Shown: positions 6,240-14,717 of the stretch, one piece after another | Position numbering within the stretch: position 1 is the first letter of the stretch | Layout: each line of letters starts with the position of its first letter | Assembly (NCBI GenBank): GCA_023253795.1 | Contig: JALRFG010000010.1 | Coordinates: 1-26,139, forward strand | Length of the DNA: 26,139 nt | Origin: Methylocystis sp. | Lineage (GTDB): Bacteria > Pseudomonadota > Alphaproteobacteria > Rhizobiales > Beijerinckiaceae | Reading direction: 5' to 3' | The notes under the pieces: generated by a model | Database searches by the model: none | Told to the model about the DNA's origin: nothing | Seen by the model: the letters and a program-made list of their open reading frames with translations, nothing else | Program-made: the position numbers and the translations under genes

Positions 6240-8087
6240 ATGTTTTCCATGCGCCTCGCCTCTTCCGTTCCCGCCGCTCCCGCCGAGGCCTCGGCAGCCC
6301 CCGCCAGCGCTTCTTTACCGGAATGGAACCTCGCCGATCTTTATCCGGGGCCGGACGCTCCTGAGGTGAAAGCCGATCTTGAGCGGGTTGCGCGCGACGT
6401 CGCCGCCTTCGCCGAGGCCTATCGCGGGCGATTGGCGACCCTCGCGGCCGGCGCCGATGGCGCGACGACGCTCGGCGAGGCGGTCGCCCGTTACGAGGTG
6501 CTGCAGGATCTTCTGGGACGATTGATGTCCTATGCCGGCTTGCTCTACAGCGCCAATACGACCGATCCGGCGCATGCGAAATTTTATGGCGACGTGCAGG
6601 AGAAGATCACCGTCGCCTCCGCGCAACTGCTGTTCTTTCAGCTCGAACTCAATCGCCTCGACGACGACCGACTCAAAGCTCTCGCCAGTCAAGCGCCGTT
6701 GTCGCGCTGGCGTGCCTGGCTGGAGGATATTCGCAAAGAGAAGCCTTACGAACTTGATGACAAGCTCGAAGAGCTTTTTCACGAAAAATACATCTCCGGC
6801 GCCGCCGCCTGGAATCGGCTGTTTGATGAAACCATCGCCGGGCTGCGGTTTCGCATCGGCGACGCCGAACTGGCGATTGAGCCGGCGTTGAACCAGATGC
6901 AGGATCGCGACGAGAACAAGCGACGCGAAGCGGCGCAGGCGGTCGGCGTCACGCTGAAATCCAATCTGCGCACCTTCGCGCTGATCACCAACACGCTCGC
7001 CAAGGATAAGGAGATTTCCGATCGCTGGCGCGGCTTCAGCGATGTCGCGGATTCGCGCCATCTCTCCAATCGCGTCGAACGCGAAGTGGTCGAAGCGCTG
7101 CAAAAGGCGGTTGAAGCGGCGCACCCGCGCCTGTCGCATCGCTATTATCGCCTCAAGGCGAAATGGTTCGGTAAAGACAAGCTCGATTATTGGGATCGCA
7201 GCGCGCCTCTACCTTCTGCGCCGAGCCAGTCCTATTCCTGGAATGAGGCGCGCGACATTGTCCTCAGCGCCTACACCGGTTTCTCGCCACGCATGGCCGA
7301 GATCGCCGGCGATTTTTTCACGCGCCGCTGGATTGACGCGCCGGTGCGACCCGGCAAGGCGCCAGGTGCGTTTTCGCATCCGACCGTTCCGTCGGCGCAT
7401 CCTTATGTGCTGATCAATTTTCAGGGCAAGACGCGCGATGTGATGACGCTGGCGCATGAACTCGGCCATGGCGTGCATCAGGTTCTCGCCGCCCGGCAGG
7501 GCGCCTTGATGGCGCCGACGCCGCTGACGCTGGCGGAAACGGCTTCCGTTTTCGGCGAGATGCTGACGTTTCGTGCCCTTCTCGCGCAGGCCAAAGACAC
7601 AACGCAACGCCGCGCGCTGCTGGCCTCCAAGGTCGAGGATATGATCAACACCGTGGTGCGCCAGATGGCGTTCTACGCCTTCGAGCGCAAGCTGCACATC
7701 GAGCGTCGTCACGGCGAACTGACCGCCGACCAGATCTGCGATTTATGGATGAGCGTGCAGGGAGAAAGCCTTGGCCCGTCAATCCGGCTGGGACCGGGGT
7801 ATGAAACCTTCTGGGCCTATATTCCGCATTTCATTCACTCGCCCTTCTATGTTTACGCCTACGCCTTTGGCGATTGTCTGGTGAATTCGCTCTACGGCGT
7901 TTATCAAAAGGCGCATGAAGGATTTGTCGAGCGTTACTTCGCCTTGCTCGAAGCCGGCGGCGCCAAGCCATATAATGAATTGCTGACGCCCTTTGGTCTG
8001 GATGCGCGCGATCCGGCGTTCTGGAACATTGGCCTCGAAATGATCGAAGGGCTGATCGGCGAGCTTGAGGCGATGGAGGACGCGTAA
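6240..8087 (+). CDS. pepF: Oligoendopeptidase F (M3 family zinc metallopeptidase)
   Basis: Cytoplasmic zinc peptidase that cuts short peptides. 615 residues, the normal family length. The zinc-binding HELGH lies near residue 405 (MTLAHELGHGVHQVL), with the third ligand expected in the downstream LAETASVFGEML segment. Other M3B features are an N-terminal helical region starting PEWNLADLYPGPDAPE, the YVLINFQGKTRDVMTLAHE strand-helix before the motif, and the C-terminal GPGYETFWAYIPHFIHSPFY segment. Residues 1-27 are Ala/Pro-rich and not typical. The start is either ATG 6240 or ATG 6249; neither has a good Shine-Dalgarno. The gene is monocistronic here and convergent with the acetyltransferase at 8114 (26-base gap). 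Confidence 0.95.
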   Translation: MFSMRLASSVPAAPAEASAAPASASLPEWNLADLYPGPDAPEVKADLERVARDVAAFAEAYRGRLATLAAGADGATTLGEAVARYEVLQDLLGRLMSYAGLLYSANTTDPAHAKFYGDVQEKITVASAQLLFFQLELNRLDDDRLKALASQAPLSRWRAWLEDIRKEKPYELDDKLEELFHEKYISGAAAWNRLFDETIAGLRFRIGDAELAIEPALNQMQDRDENKRREAAQAVGVTLKSNLRTFALITNTLAKDKEISDRWRGFSDVADSRHLSNRVEREVVEALQKAVEAAHPRLSHRYYRLKAKWFGKDKLDYWDRSAPLPSAPSQSYSWNEARDIVLSAYTGFSPRMAEIAGDFFTRRWIDAPVRPGKAPGAFSHPTVPSAHPYVLINFQGKTRDVMTLAHELGHGVHQVLAARQGALMAPTPLTLAETASVFGEMLTFRALLAQAKDTTQRRALLASKVEDMINTVVRQMAFYAFERKLHIERRHGELTADQICDLWMSVQGESLGPSIRLGPGYETFWAYIPHFIHSPFYVYAYAFGDCLVNSLYGVYQKAHEGFVERYFALLEAGGAKPYNELLTPFGLDARDPAFWNIGLEMIEGLIGELEAMEDA

Positions 8088-8113
8088 CCGCGCGCCTTCG
8101 TCACAAGCAAAAA

Positions 8114-8647
8114 CTATAACGCTCTGGAATAGAGGATTTCTTCATATTCCAGCATCTGCCCCGCTTCTGATCGGCTTGTCCGGCGGGTTAACTCTTCGCA
8201 ACGAAAACCGGCGCGCGCGTAAAATGCGCGCGCACGCTTGTTGTCGCAGATTGTCCATAAAATCATGGCGCCGAAACCACGATTTTTAAAATCGACCACG
8301 GCATAAGCAAGCAGCGTTGCGCCAAGCCCTGCGCCCCAGAAATCCGGCGTCACATAAAATGATTTGAGCTCGCAAACCGATGGCGCGGCATCCCGATCAT
8401 CCGGCAAATCGCAAAGCGCGAAACCAATAATCTCGGCGTCGACGCATTGAATCCAAAGCCGGCCCTGAGATCCAATCTGCGCGAAGCGACGCTCCCACAA
8501 GGCGATGCGTCCATCGAGAGACAGCCCGTCAAGCAGCGCAGGATCAAGAATGTCGCGATAGGCGATCTTTGAGGACGCAAGATGGACATGCGCGATGGCG
8601 GCGATATCCGCCGCCTGCGCCTGTCTGATGTCAGTCCCCGGCCTCAT
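8114..8647 (-). CDS. GNAT family N-acetyltransferase
   Basis: 177-residue acetyl-CoA-dependent acyltransferase. The N-terminal DIRQAQAADIAAIAHVHLAS is the typical first GNAT strand and helix. LKSFYVTPDFWGAGLGATLLAYA holds the acetyl-CoA pyrophosphate-binding loop (here WGAGLGA for the Q/RxxGxG/A motif), and NKRARAFYARAGFRCEE is the C-terminal motif B region. The substrate cannot be told. Its ATG overlaps the stop of the upstream symporter gene (ATGA, 8644-8647), so translation is coupled. This suggests that the acetyltransferase may act on a compound imported by the transporter; that link is inference. Confidence 0.88.
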   Translation of the reverse strand: MRPGTDIRQAQAADIAAIAHVHLASSKIAYRDILDPALLDGLSLDGRIALWERRFAQIGSQGRLWIQCVDAEIIGFALCDLPDDRDAAPSVCELKSFYVTPDFWGAGLGATLLAYAVVDFKNRGFGAMILWTICDNKRARAFYARAGFRCEELTRRTSRSEAGQMLEYEEILYSRAL

Positions 8648-9936
8648 TCGACAATGAGAGCCTCATGGGCGCCGGCTTCCGGCTCTTTTCCGTCGAGGAG
8701 GCAACTCACCGTCACATCGCCCATCACATTGATGGCGGTGCGGCACCGATCCAGCAGCCAATCGACCGTCAGTAGCATCGCGATATAATCCGTCGGCAAA
8801 CCGACCGCGTTAAAAACCATCGTCATCGTCACCAGACCGGCTTCCGGAATGCCGGCGGCGCCAACGGAAGCGGCGATAGAGGTGAGAACGATCATAAACT
8901 GCTGATCGAGCGACAGGCTGCCGCCCAGCAGCTGCGACACAAACAAAGCCGACATGGCCTCATAAAGCGCCGTGCCATCATTGTTGAAATTCGAACCGAC
9001 CAGCGCGCCAAGACTGGCCGATTGTTCGCGCAATCCGACTTTCTCGCGCAGGCAGGCATAGGTCAGCGGCATGGTCGCCGTAGAGCTGCCCGTGGAAAAA
9101 GCCATGACCAGCGCATCGCGCACGCCATTGAGAACGACGGTCGGCCTGACCCATGAACCAAAACGGATACGCAGCAGATAATAGGCTGTTTGCGCCAGAA
9201 GCGCCGTTATCACCGCCAGCACGAAACCACCCAACGCGGCAAAAGCGCTGAACCCCTTCACGCCGACAATGCTCGCGACAACGCCAAAAACGGCAAAGGG
9301 CACGACATCTATCACCCAGTATAAAATCACAATCAGGGTCGAGAGCCCGACATGAACCAAATCGTCCACTGTGCGCAGTTCATGATAGCGCACGCGCCGC
9401 ATCGCAACGCCGAGCGCCACCGCCAGAAAGATAACCCCCATCACCTTGCCGTCGTCGGTAAACGGGCCGGCGATGCTTTTGGGAACATTGTCGAGGAATT
9501 GACTGAGCGGATCGACTGGCGCCGCCGTCATTTTCGCGATAGCGGCAGGCGGCGGCGTATCGCCCGCCCAGGCGCCGGGCCGCACAAGATTGGCTACCAA
9601 CAGCCCGATCGCGATGGCGACGAGCGTATTGACCAGCAACAGACCAAACAGACGCAGTGTTTGTTTGCCGCGAATTTCTGCCCGCATCAGCGCCTGAATA
9701 ATGGCCAGCAGAATGAGCGGCGGCGCCAGCGCGCCCAACAGGCGCAGCACCAGTTTCGCCGGTATCGCCAGTGCGGCTGCGCGTTCGCCCAAAGCGACGC
9801 CAATAATAACGCCAAGGATAACGCCCGCCAGAATACGCAGATAAAGCGGCGTCCCATGCCACCAGCCCCAGACGCCGCGCGCATGTTGCTGCTTTTCAGT
9901 CTGGGGGAGATTCGTCGCCGGGACTTCCTCTGACAT
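8644..9936 (-). CDS. Dicarboxylate/amino acid:cation symporter (DAACS, SLC1 family)
   Basis: Inner-membrane secondary transporter of 430 residues that couples uptake of a C4-dicarboxylate or acidic/neutral amino acid to H+ or Na+. Multiple hydrophobic segments are visible from residue 34 onward (LRILAGVILGVIIGVALG). The family hairpin serine motif appears as AFSTGSSTATMPLT, the cation-site segment as NFNNDGTALYEAM (usual NMDGTA), and the C-terminal part as VGLPTDYIAMLLTVDWLLDR. The divergence from the usual SSSSAT serine motif means I do not call it DctA or GltP. A short hydrophilic N-terminal extension (about 25 residues) precedes the first segment. The ATG at 9936 has AGGAGA upstream. It is followed by the coupled GNAT gene and preceded, 47 bases away, by an exported protein gene on the same strand. 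Confidence 0.92.
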   Translation of the reverse strand: MSEEVPATNLPQTEKQQHARGVWGWWHGTPLYLRILAGVILGVIIGVALGERAAALAIPAKLVLRLLGALAPPLILLAIIQALMRAEIRGKQTLRLFGLLLVNTLVAIAIGLLVANLVRPGAWAGDTPPPAAIAKMTAAPVDPLSQFLDNVPKSIAGPFTDDGKVMGVIFLAVALGVAMRRVRYHELRTVDDLVHVGLSTLIVILYWVIDVVPFAVFGVVASIVGVKGFSAFAALGGFVLAVITALLAQTAYYLLRIRFGSWVRPTVVLNGVRDALVMAFSTGSSTATMPLTYACLREKVGLREQSASLGALVGSNFNNDGTALYEAMSALFVSQLLGGSLSLDQQFMIVLTSIAASVGAAGIPEAGLVTMTMVFNAVGLPTDYIAMLLTVDWLLDRCRTAINVMGDVTVSCLLDGKEPEAGAHEALIVE

Positions 9937-9983
9937 ATTTGCGTCTCCTGATCACATGACGCCGACGGGTTTGGCCCGGGCTG

Positions 9984-10379
9984 TTATTTTCTACGCAGCG
10001 GCGCGATCCGCATTGTTTTCACCAACGCCTCGCGATCATGCTTGCCGCAATCCATGTTGCCGTCGCATTCCGCCGACAGGACCGACGCGATCTCATAGGT
10101 GAGCGCGAGGCGCTTGCCCTTAAAGCGCCGAACGGATTCCGGCGCGCAAAGATCAAAATCCGCCATTTCGTCGAACGTGACGCCACGATCATCCTTCATC
10201 GAAAGATAGCAGGCGACATCCCCGGCCGAAGCGCTGTGCAGCGTTCCATAAGCCCGCTTGGAGAAGCCGCCGATCTTGACCCGCGCCACCTCGCCCGCGA
10301 ATGCAGGAAACGCACAGATGGCGACGCCGGAAATGACGGCGCTGACCCAAAGAAGTTTTCCCGTCCACCGCAACATCAT
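9984..10379 (-). CDS. Exported cysteine-containing protein of unknown function
   Basis: 131 residues with a clear Sec signal peptide: basic start (MMLRWTGK), hydrophobic core, and an AFA|GE cleavage site after residue 28. The mature part is about 103 residues with four cysteines (57, 78, 105, 111), suggesting two periplasmic disulfides, and a basic C-terminus (LRRK). Start codons ATG ATG at 10379/10376 follow a GAGG. It lies between the metallophosphoesterase gene (54 bases upstream) and the symporter (47 bases downstream), all on the minus strand, so an operon is possible. I do not recognise the family. Confidence 0.8.
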   Translation of the reverse strand: MMLRWTGKLLWVSAVISGVAICAFPAFAGEVARVKIGGFSKRAYGTLHSASAGDVACYLSMKDDRGVTFDEMADFDLCAPESVRRFKGKRLALTYEIASVLSAECDGNMDCGKHDREALVKTMRIAPLRRK

Positions 10380-10433
10380 CTCGCACGATCCTCAGGCTAC
10401 ATCCGTTTTGTGAAAAAACGACACAAGAGCCGC

Positions 10434-11288
10434 CTAGGCGATTGCGCCCCATTCTTGCGGCCATTCCTGCCGGAGCCGACCGCCGAGGCGCACCGGCGCA
10501 ATCAACCGGGCGAGACCATCTCCGCCAATCTCGGCGGCGACGCCGCAAAGCGTCGCCTCGCCATTGGCCGGCTCATATCGGGCGCCGGGCGTTTTACGCA
10601 GGAAGCGCCGCAGCGGCTCCTCCTTCTCCATGCCGATCACGGAGTCATAATCGCCGGTCATGCCCGCATCTGTCTGATAAGCGGTGCCGCCCGGCAGAAT
10701 CTGGGCGTCGGCGGTCGGGACATGCGTATGCGTGCCGACGACCAGCGAGGCGCGGCCATCGACGAAATGACCCATCGCCATTTTCTCGCTCGATGTTTCG
10801 GCGTGCATGTCGATGATCGTCGCATCGCAACCGACGCCGAGCGGGCAGGCGCCGAGCTCGCGCTCGATCGCCGCAAAGGGATCGTCGAGCGCATCCATGA
10901 ACACGCGCCCCATCGGATTGACGACAAGAATTTGCTGGCCGCGCGCTGCGGTGAAAACATTGGCGCCGCGTCCCGGCGTGCCGGGCGGATAATTCACCGG
11001 CCGCAGCAAACGCGGCTGGCGCTCGATGAACACCAACGCCTCACGCTGGTCGAAAGCATGATTGCCGAGCGTGACGCAATCGGCGCCCGCCGCGAGGAAT
11101 TCGTCGCAGATCGCCTCGGTGATCCCGAAACCGCCGGCGGCGTTCTCGCCATTGACGACAATGAAATCCAGCGCCCAGCGTTCACGCAGACGCGGCAGAT
11201 GGCGCGCGATCGCCGCCCGGCCGGCCCGACCAATGACGTCGCCGATAAAGAGCAGGCGGAGGTGAGACGAGGCGGGAGCGGATGTCAT
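10434..11288 (-). CDS. TIGR00282-type (YmdB-like) metallophosphoesterase
   Basis: 284-residue binuclear-metal phosphoesterase. The metal-ligand motifs are in family order: LLFIGDVIGRAGR (Asp), VVNGENAAGGFG (Glu/Asn), TLGNHAFDQ (Asn/His), IIDMHAETSSEKMA (His) and VVGTHTHVPTAD (two His), plus TDAGMTGDYDSVIGM. Known relatives such as YmdB hydrolyse 2',3'-cyclic nucleotides or act in RNA and stress physiology; the substrate here is unproven. ATG 11288 gives a 10-residue leader before the first strand; the Shine-Dalgarno is weak. The gene is divergent from pabB across 137 bases, which should hold both promoters. It may be co-transcribed with the exported protein and symporter downstream. Confidence 0.9.
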   Translation of the reverse strand: MTSAPASSHLRLLFIGDVIGRAGRAAIARHLPRLRERWALDFIVVNGENAAGGFGITEAICDEFLAAGADCVTLGNHAFDQREALVFIERQPRLLRPVNYPPGTPGRGANVFTAARGQQILVVNPMGRVFMDALDDPFAAIERELGACPLGVGCDATIIDMHAETSSEKMAMGHFVDGRASLVVGTHTHVPTADAQILPGGTAYQTDAGMTGDYDSVIGMEKEEPLRRFLRKTPGARYEPANGEATLCGVAAEIGGDGLARLIAPVRLGGRLRQEWPQEWGAIA

Positions 11289-11425
11289 GCCGGTTTCTAG
11301 AGCATATCGCTGGTCCGAGGAAAGGGTTTCCCGACCGTCCGGGGCTGTGCGAGTTGCGGAAAGCCCCGGTCTTTCATAGGTGATAGACCTCGATGTAGAC
11401 TTCGCCGGAAAGAAACGCCCCCAGT

Positions 11426-12610
11426 ATGCCGCAAGCCGCCGAAAGCCCTGCCGACGACGTGCGCGACATCGCGCCAGACCGGCCCTATGTCGTCTTTGAA
11501 GACGGCCGGGAGGGCGGACGCGCGCTGGTGTTCGAGGCGCCGGCGGAGCTTATTGTGGCCCGGACGCCGGCGGAGGCTCCCGAGGCCTTTGCGCGCATGG
11601 AGGCGGCCAGCCGGCGCGGCCTCCACCTCGCGGGCTACGCCAGCTATGAGTTAGGCTATGCGCTGGAGCCAAAATTCGCCCGCCAGACGACCCCGCAGCC
11701 GCGCACGCCATTGCTCATGTTTGGCGCCTTCCAGGCGCCGCGCGTTGTCGCGCTGACCCCGGCGGCCGGCCCGGCGCCGCGCATCCCGCTGACGCCGGCA
11801 TGGACGCCGGAAGAATACGCCGAGCGGTTTCAACAATGTCGCGAATATATTTTCGCCGGCGACGTTTACCAGATCAATTTGACCTTCCCGCTGCGCGGCC
11901 ATTACGAGGGCGATCCGCTGACGCTCTATCGCGCGTTGCGCAAGCGCCAGCCCGTCGCCTATGGCGGCGTTGTCGCGTTAGGCGCGGAAACTGTCGTGTC
12001 GCTCTCGCCGGAAGTTTTCTTCGAAGCCCATGGCCGCGACATTCGCGCCCGGCCGATGAAAGGCACGGCGCAGCGCGGCGTCATGCCGCCAGAGGACATG
12101 ATGCGCGCCAAGCATCTCGTCGAGGACGAGAAATCGCGCGCCGAGAATCTGATGATCGTCGATCTGCTGCGCAATGATCTGTCGCGCCTCGCCGAAGTCG
12201 GCTCGGTCAAGGTCACGGATCTCTTCACCATCCAGACCTATCCAACCCTGCATCAAATGACGTCCGGCATTGAGGCGCGACTGCGCGACGACGTCTCCCT
12301 GCAGGATCTGTTCACCGGTCTTTTTCCCTGCGGCTCGGTGACCGGGGCGCCAAAAATACGCGCCATGGAGATTATTCGCGATCTCGAATGCGCGGCGCGC
12401 GGCGTGTATTGCGGTTCGCGCGGCGTGATCGCGCCCGATGGCGACATTCGCTTCAATGTCGCCATCCGCACGCTGACGCTGTTTCAAGATGGCGAGCTTG
12501 TCTGCAATGTCGGCTCGGCGATCGTCGCCGACTCCCGCGCCCGCGAGGAATATGAGGAATGTCTGATCAAGGCCCGGTTCCTGAGTGGCGCGACGAGCAG
12601 TTCGGACTGA
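11426..12610 (+). CDS. pabB: Aminodeoxychorismate synthase component I
   Basis: Converts chorismate to 4-amino-4-deoxychorismate using ammonia from the glutaminase partner (PabA), the first step to p-aminobenzoate and folate. 394 residues: a short N-terminal part, then the chorismate-binding domain from about residue 120. Key motifs are AYGGVVALGAETVVSLSPE, ARPMKGTAQRG, AENLMIVDLLRNDLSRLAEV, YPTLHQMTSGIEARL, LFPCGSVTGAPKIRAMEII and the Mg-site region near ECLIKARF. The PxKGT form separates it from TrpE-like relatives only partly, but the pabC that follows supports PabB. ATG 11426 has GGAAAGAA 11 bases upstream. It overlaps pabC by 52 bases. Folate supply matters here because the serine cycle runs on tetrahydrofolate carriers. 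Confidence 0.93.
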   Translation: MPQAAESPADDVRDIAPDRPYVVFEDGREGGRALVFEAPAELIVARTPAEAPEAFARMEAASRRGLHLAGYASYELGYALEPKFARQTTPQPRTPLLMFGAFQAPRVVALTPAAGPAPRIPLTPAWTPEEYAERFQQCREYIFAGDVYQINLTFPLRGHYEGDPLTLYRALRKRQPVAYGGVVALGAETVVSLSPEVFFEAHGRDIRARPMKGTAQRGVMPPEDMMRAKHLVEDEKSRAENLMIVDLLRNDLSRLAEVGSVKVTDLFTIQTYPTLHQMTSGIEARLRDDVSLQDLFTGLFPCGSVTGAPKIRAMEIIRDLECAARGVYCGSRGVIAPDGDIRFNVAIRTLTLFQDGELVCNVGSAIVADSRAREEYEECLIKARFLSGATSSSD

Positions 12611-13221
12611 TCGAAACCCTGCTGTGGACGCAGGGCGAGGCTTATTATCTTCTCGCAGAACATCTTGCGCGCCTTGCCGCTTCAAGCGCAACGCTGGGCT
12701 TCGTTTGCAACGCGGAGACCGTTGCGTCGGCTCTCGCGAAGGCTGTTACGGCGACGGAACATCCGCACTTGCGCGTAAGACTGGTTTTGTCGCGCGACGG
12801 CGCAATCGAAACCAGCATCACGCCCATCGCGCCGGTTCCGTCAACAACGATCTGGCGCGTGGCGTTGGCGCAAAAACGATTTCGCGCCGACGATCCGATG
12901 CTCCGGCATAAAACGACGCGACGGGCTTTGTATGAAGAGGAACTGGCGCAGGCCACAGAACGCGATGGCGTCGACGAGATATTGTTCCTCAATGAACACG
13001 ATGAAATCTGCGAGGGTGCGCGCGTCAATCTCTTCGTCCCGCGCGGCGACCGCCTGATCACGCCGCCGCTCTCCTGCGGCCTGCTACCCGGAACCTTACG
13101 CGCACGGCTGATCGCCGAGGGGCGCGCTATTGAATCCGTGCTGGCACTGAAGGATCTGCCGCCGCAGTTTTATCTCGGCAATTCGGTGCGCGGCCTGGTG
13201 CGCGCGACATTGATCGCCTGA
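12559..13221 (+). CDS. pabC: 4-amino-4-deoxychorismate lyase (class IV aminotransferase fold)
   Basis: PLP enzyme that splits aminodeoxychorismate into p-aminobenzoate and pyruvate. 220 residues, shorter than stand-alone PabC (about 270) but like the C-terminal half of fused PabB-PabC proteins. Visible features are FGLIETLLW at the start of the fold, RLVLSRDG, the PLP lysine in MLRHKTTRRALYEEE, GVDEILFLNEHDEICEGARVN with the conserved EGxxxN, and PPLSCGLLPGTLR. The start ATG at 12559 lies inside pabB in a different frame, with GAGGA immediately before it, too close to be an ideal site; no other start precedes the conserved region. Translation is probably by coupling with pabB. Confidence 0.88.
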   Translation: MSDQGPVPEWRDEQFGLIETLLWTQGEAYYLLAEHLARLAASSATLGFVCNAETVASALAKAVTATEHPHLRVRLVLSRDGAIETSITPIAPVPSTTIWRVALAQKRFRADDPMLRHKTTRRALYEEELAQATERDGVDEILFLNEHDEICEGARVNLFVPRGDRLITPPLSCGLLPGTLRARLIAEGRAIESVLALKDLPPQFYLGNSVRGLVRATLIA

Positions 13222-13257
13222 TGTCGGTCGACGATCCGTTCAAAACGGCGCATCAGG
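13217..13257. terminator. Hairpin spanning both stop codons of a convergent pair
   Basis: CCTGATG (13217-13223) pairs with CATCAGG (13251-13257), and inside it CCGTT (13236-13240) pairs with AACGG (13244-13248). The outer arms contain the TGA of pabC and the TGA of the DUF900 gene. There is no T-run on either side, so it may be a weak bidirectional terminator or an mRNA 3'-end stabiliser. Confidence 0.4.
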
Positions 13258-14500
13258 GATTTAAGCGGGCAGGACCTGTAGAATAGGCGTTCAGCGGAAG
13301 CCGCCAGAACGGCCGCCTGATTTCCTGAAGCTCCCGCCCCGGAGCGCCAGCAGCTTTTTTATCGCGAATGAGCGCAACAATGTCGCCTCTGACATTCGGG
13401 CTTGAAAGAAAATAATTATGCCCGAAAAAATCAGCGCCTGATTGCTCGACTGAAATCAGATCGACCACATCCTTAAGCGGCGACACAAGCGTCACCCCGT
13501 CGTCGCTGGCGCTGGCGTCGACGAGACCCAGCCGCGTGTTGCCATAAAGCGAACGCGACATATCCAGCGCCGCATCTCCGGCCGTGGCGTAGACGGTCAG
13601 ATGAATACGCACCGGATTATAGACGACGCCATAATCGGCCTTGCCAATACGCGGCGTGTCCGGATCGGAAATTGTCGCAGCGAATTTTCCAACGGCGACG
13701 TCAATATCGATATCCGGCGCCGCAAGCACGGCTTCGCCGATTTTATATTCGCTCATAAAAGATTTGCCGACGGCGTATGTCTCGCCATTCAGCTGCTGAA
13801 TCACCGAGGTCAGAATATCCGCGCCGCGACTATGCGCAATGAAATGGATTTTCTTCAGGCCGGGCGTGCGCGCGATAAAACGAACCGCTTTTTTAAGATC
13901 CGTAACCGAAAACTCTCCGGACTCCCGATCGAAATTATAGCCGAAAAAAGCGCCCTTCTCTCCGCCCGCCGGCCATGAAAAAACAATACAGGTGAAGCGA
14001 TCCGGCCCGAGATCGCCGCACATCCGGGCAGCCGACTTCACGGCATCGTCAAAGCTGTTATTGAACCCATGGACATAGAGCACGACTTCCTTGCTCGCTG
14101 TCGACGCGATTTTCGCCTGAAGAGTCCGCTCGATGTCCTGCGCCGCCTGTCGATGGGCGGCGAGCGCAGCCGGATCGCGCCGGATGCCGCCTTTTACTTT
14201 CTCGACCTTGTATGGCGTTTCCGGGAAGCGGACGATTTCTTTTGGCGACCCCGGCGAAGGCTCCGCGCCCGATTGCGGGAAAACCGCCACCGAACCAAAA
14301 GCCAGAGACCAGGCGCGATCGGCGCCATATTGGATGGCGCCATTTTCTCCCGCTACCGGCTGACGATCGGAGAAATAGAAAACGTCAATTGGCTGCGTCG
14401 CTGAAATGATTGCGCCGGATGCATCGGCTTCTTTTGCGATTGCCGCCGGCAGAGCGACGCCCATCAGCAGGATGGCGAGCCAATAATGAAAATAACGCAT
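13253..14500 (-). CDS. Exported alpha/beta hydrolase (DUF900 family)
   Basis: 415 residues from the ATG at 14500, which has GGAGATGCA just upstream and begins a clean signal peptide (MRYFHYWLAILLMGVALPAA, cleavage near AIA|KEA). A longer frame to 14593 would bury that signal and is rejected. The hydrolase core shows the oxyanion strand VVLYVHGFNNSFDDA, FTCIVFSWPAGGE, and the nucleophile elbow IHFIAHSRGADI, where Ser sits in H-S-R-G rather than the common GxSxG. The acid and His residues follow toward the C-terminus (DISVEQSGADFFGHNYFLS likely holds the His). It probably acts in the periplasm on an unknown ester or amide. No operon partner on the same strand. Confidence 0.85.
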   Translation of the reverse strand: MRYFHYWLAILLMGVALPAAIAKEADASGAIISATQPIDVFYFSDRQPVAGENGAIQYGADRAWSLAFGSVAVFPQSGAEPSPGSPKEIVRFPETPYKVEKVKGGIRRDPAALAAHRQAAQDIERTLQAKIASTASKEVVLYVHGFNNSFDDAVKSAARMCGDLGPDRFTCIVFSWPAGGEKGAFFGYNFDRESGEFSVTDLKKAVRFIARTPGLKKIHFIAHSRGADILTSVIQQLNGETYAVGKSFMSEYKIGEAVLAAPDIDIDVAVGKFAATISDPDTPRIGKADYGVVYNPVRIHLTVYATAGDAALDMSRSLYGNTRLGLVDASASDDGVTLVSPLKDVVDLISVEQSGADFFGHNYFLSSPNVRGDIVALIRDKKAAGAPGRELQEIRRPFWRLPLNAYSTGPARLNP

Positions 14501-14677
14501 TGCATCTCCGGCGAGCCGTCCGCCACGACGTCCAATAACAAGAAACAATATAACGGCTTCGCCACAAAGCGTAAAAATGGCCGACTGTCGCACCCCGCAG
14601 CCAGAGGCGGCGCGATGCAGATGTCTACGGATAAACGGTGAACGCCGCCTGCGTATCCGCGCTCAGCGGAAGACGTT

Positions 14678-14717
14678 CAAAATCACGCCCGGGCGCGCAA
14701 AATCACGCCCGCGCACG
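14678..14717. repeat. Tandem 20-base duplication at the end of a small gene
   Basis: Two adjacent 20-base units (14678-14697 and 14698-14717) agree at 18 positions and share CAAAATCACGCCCG exactly. The right copy contains the stop codon of the minus-strand gene ending at 14703, and the left copy lies just beyond it. Confidence 0.6.

Noticed and set aside
10038..11300. 420-codon plus-strand ORF opposite the metallophosphoesterase
   Set aside because: It spans two real minus-strand genes and their gap, has no recognisable domain, and shows the Arg/His-rich composition of an antisense frame.
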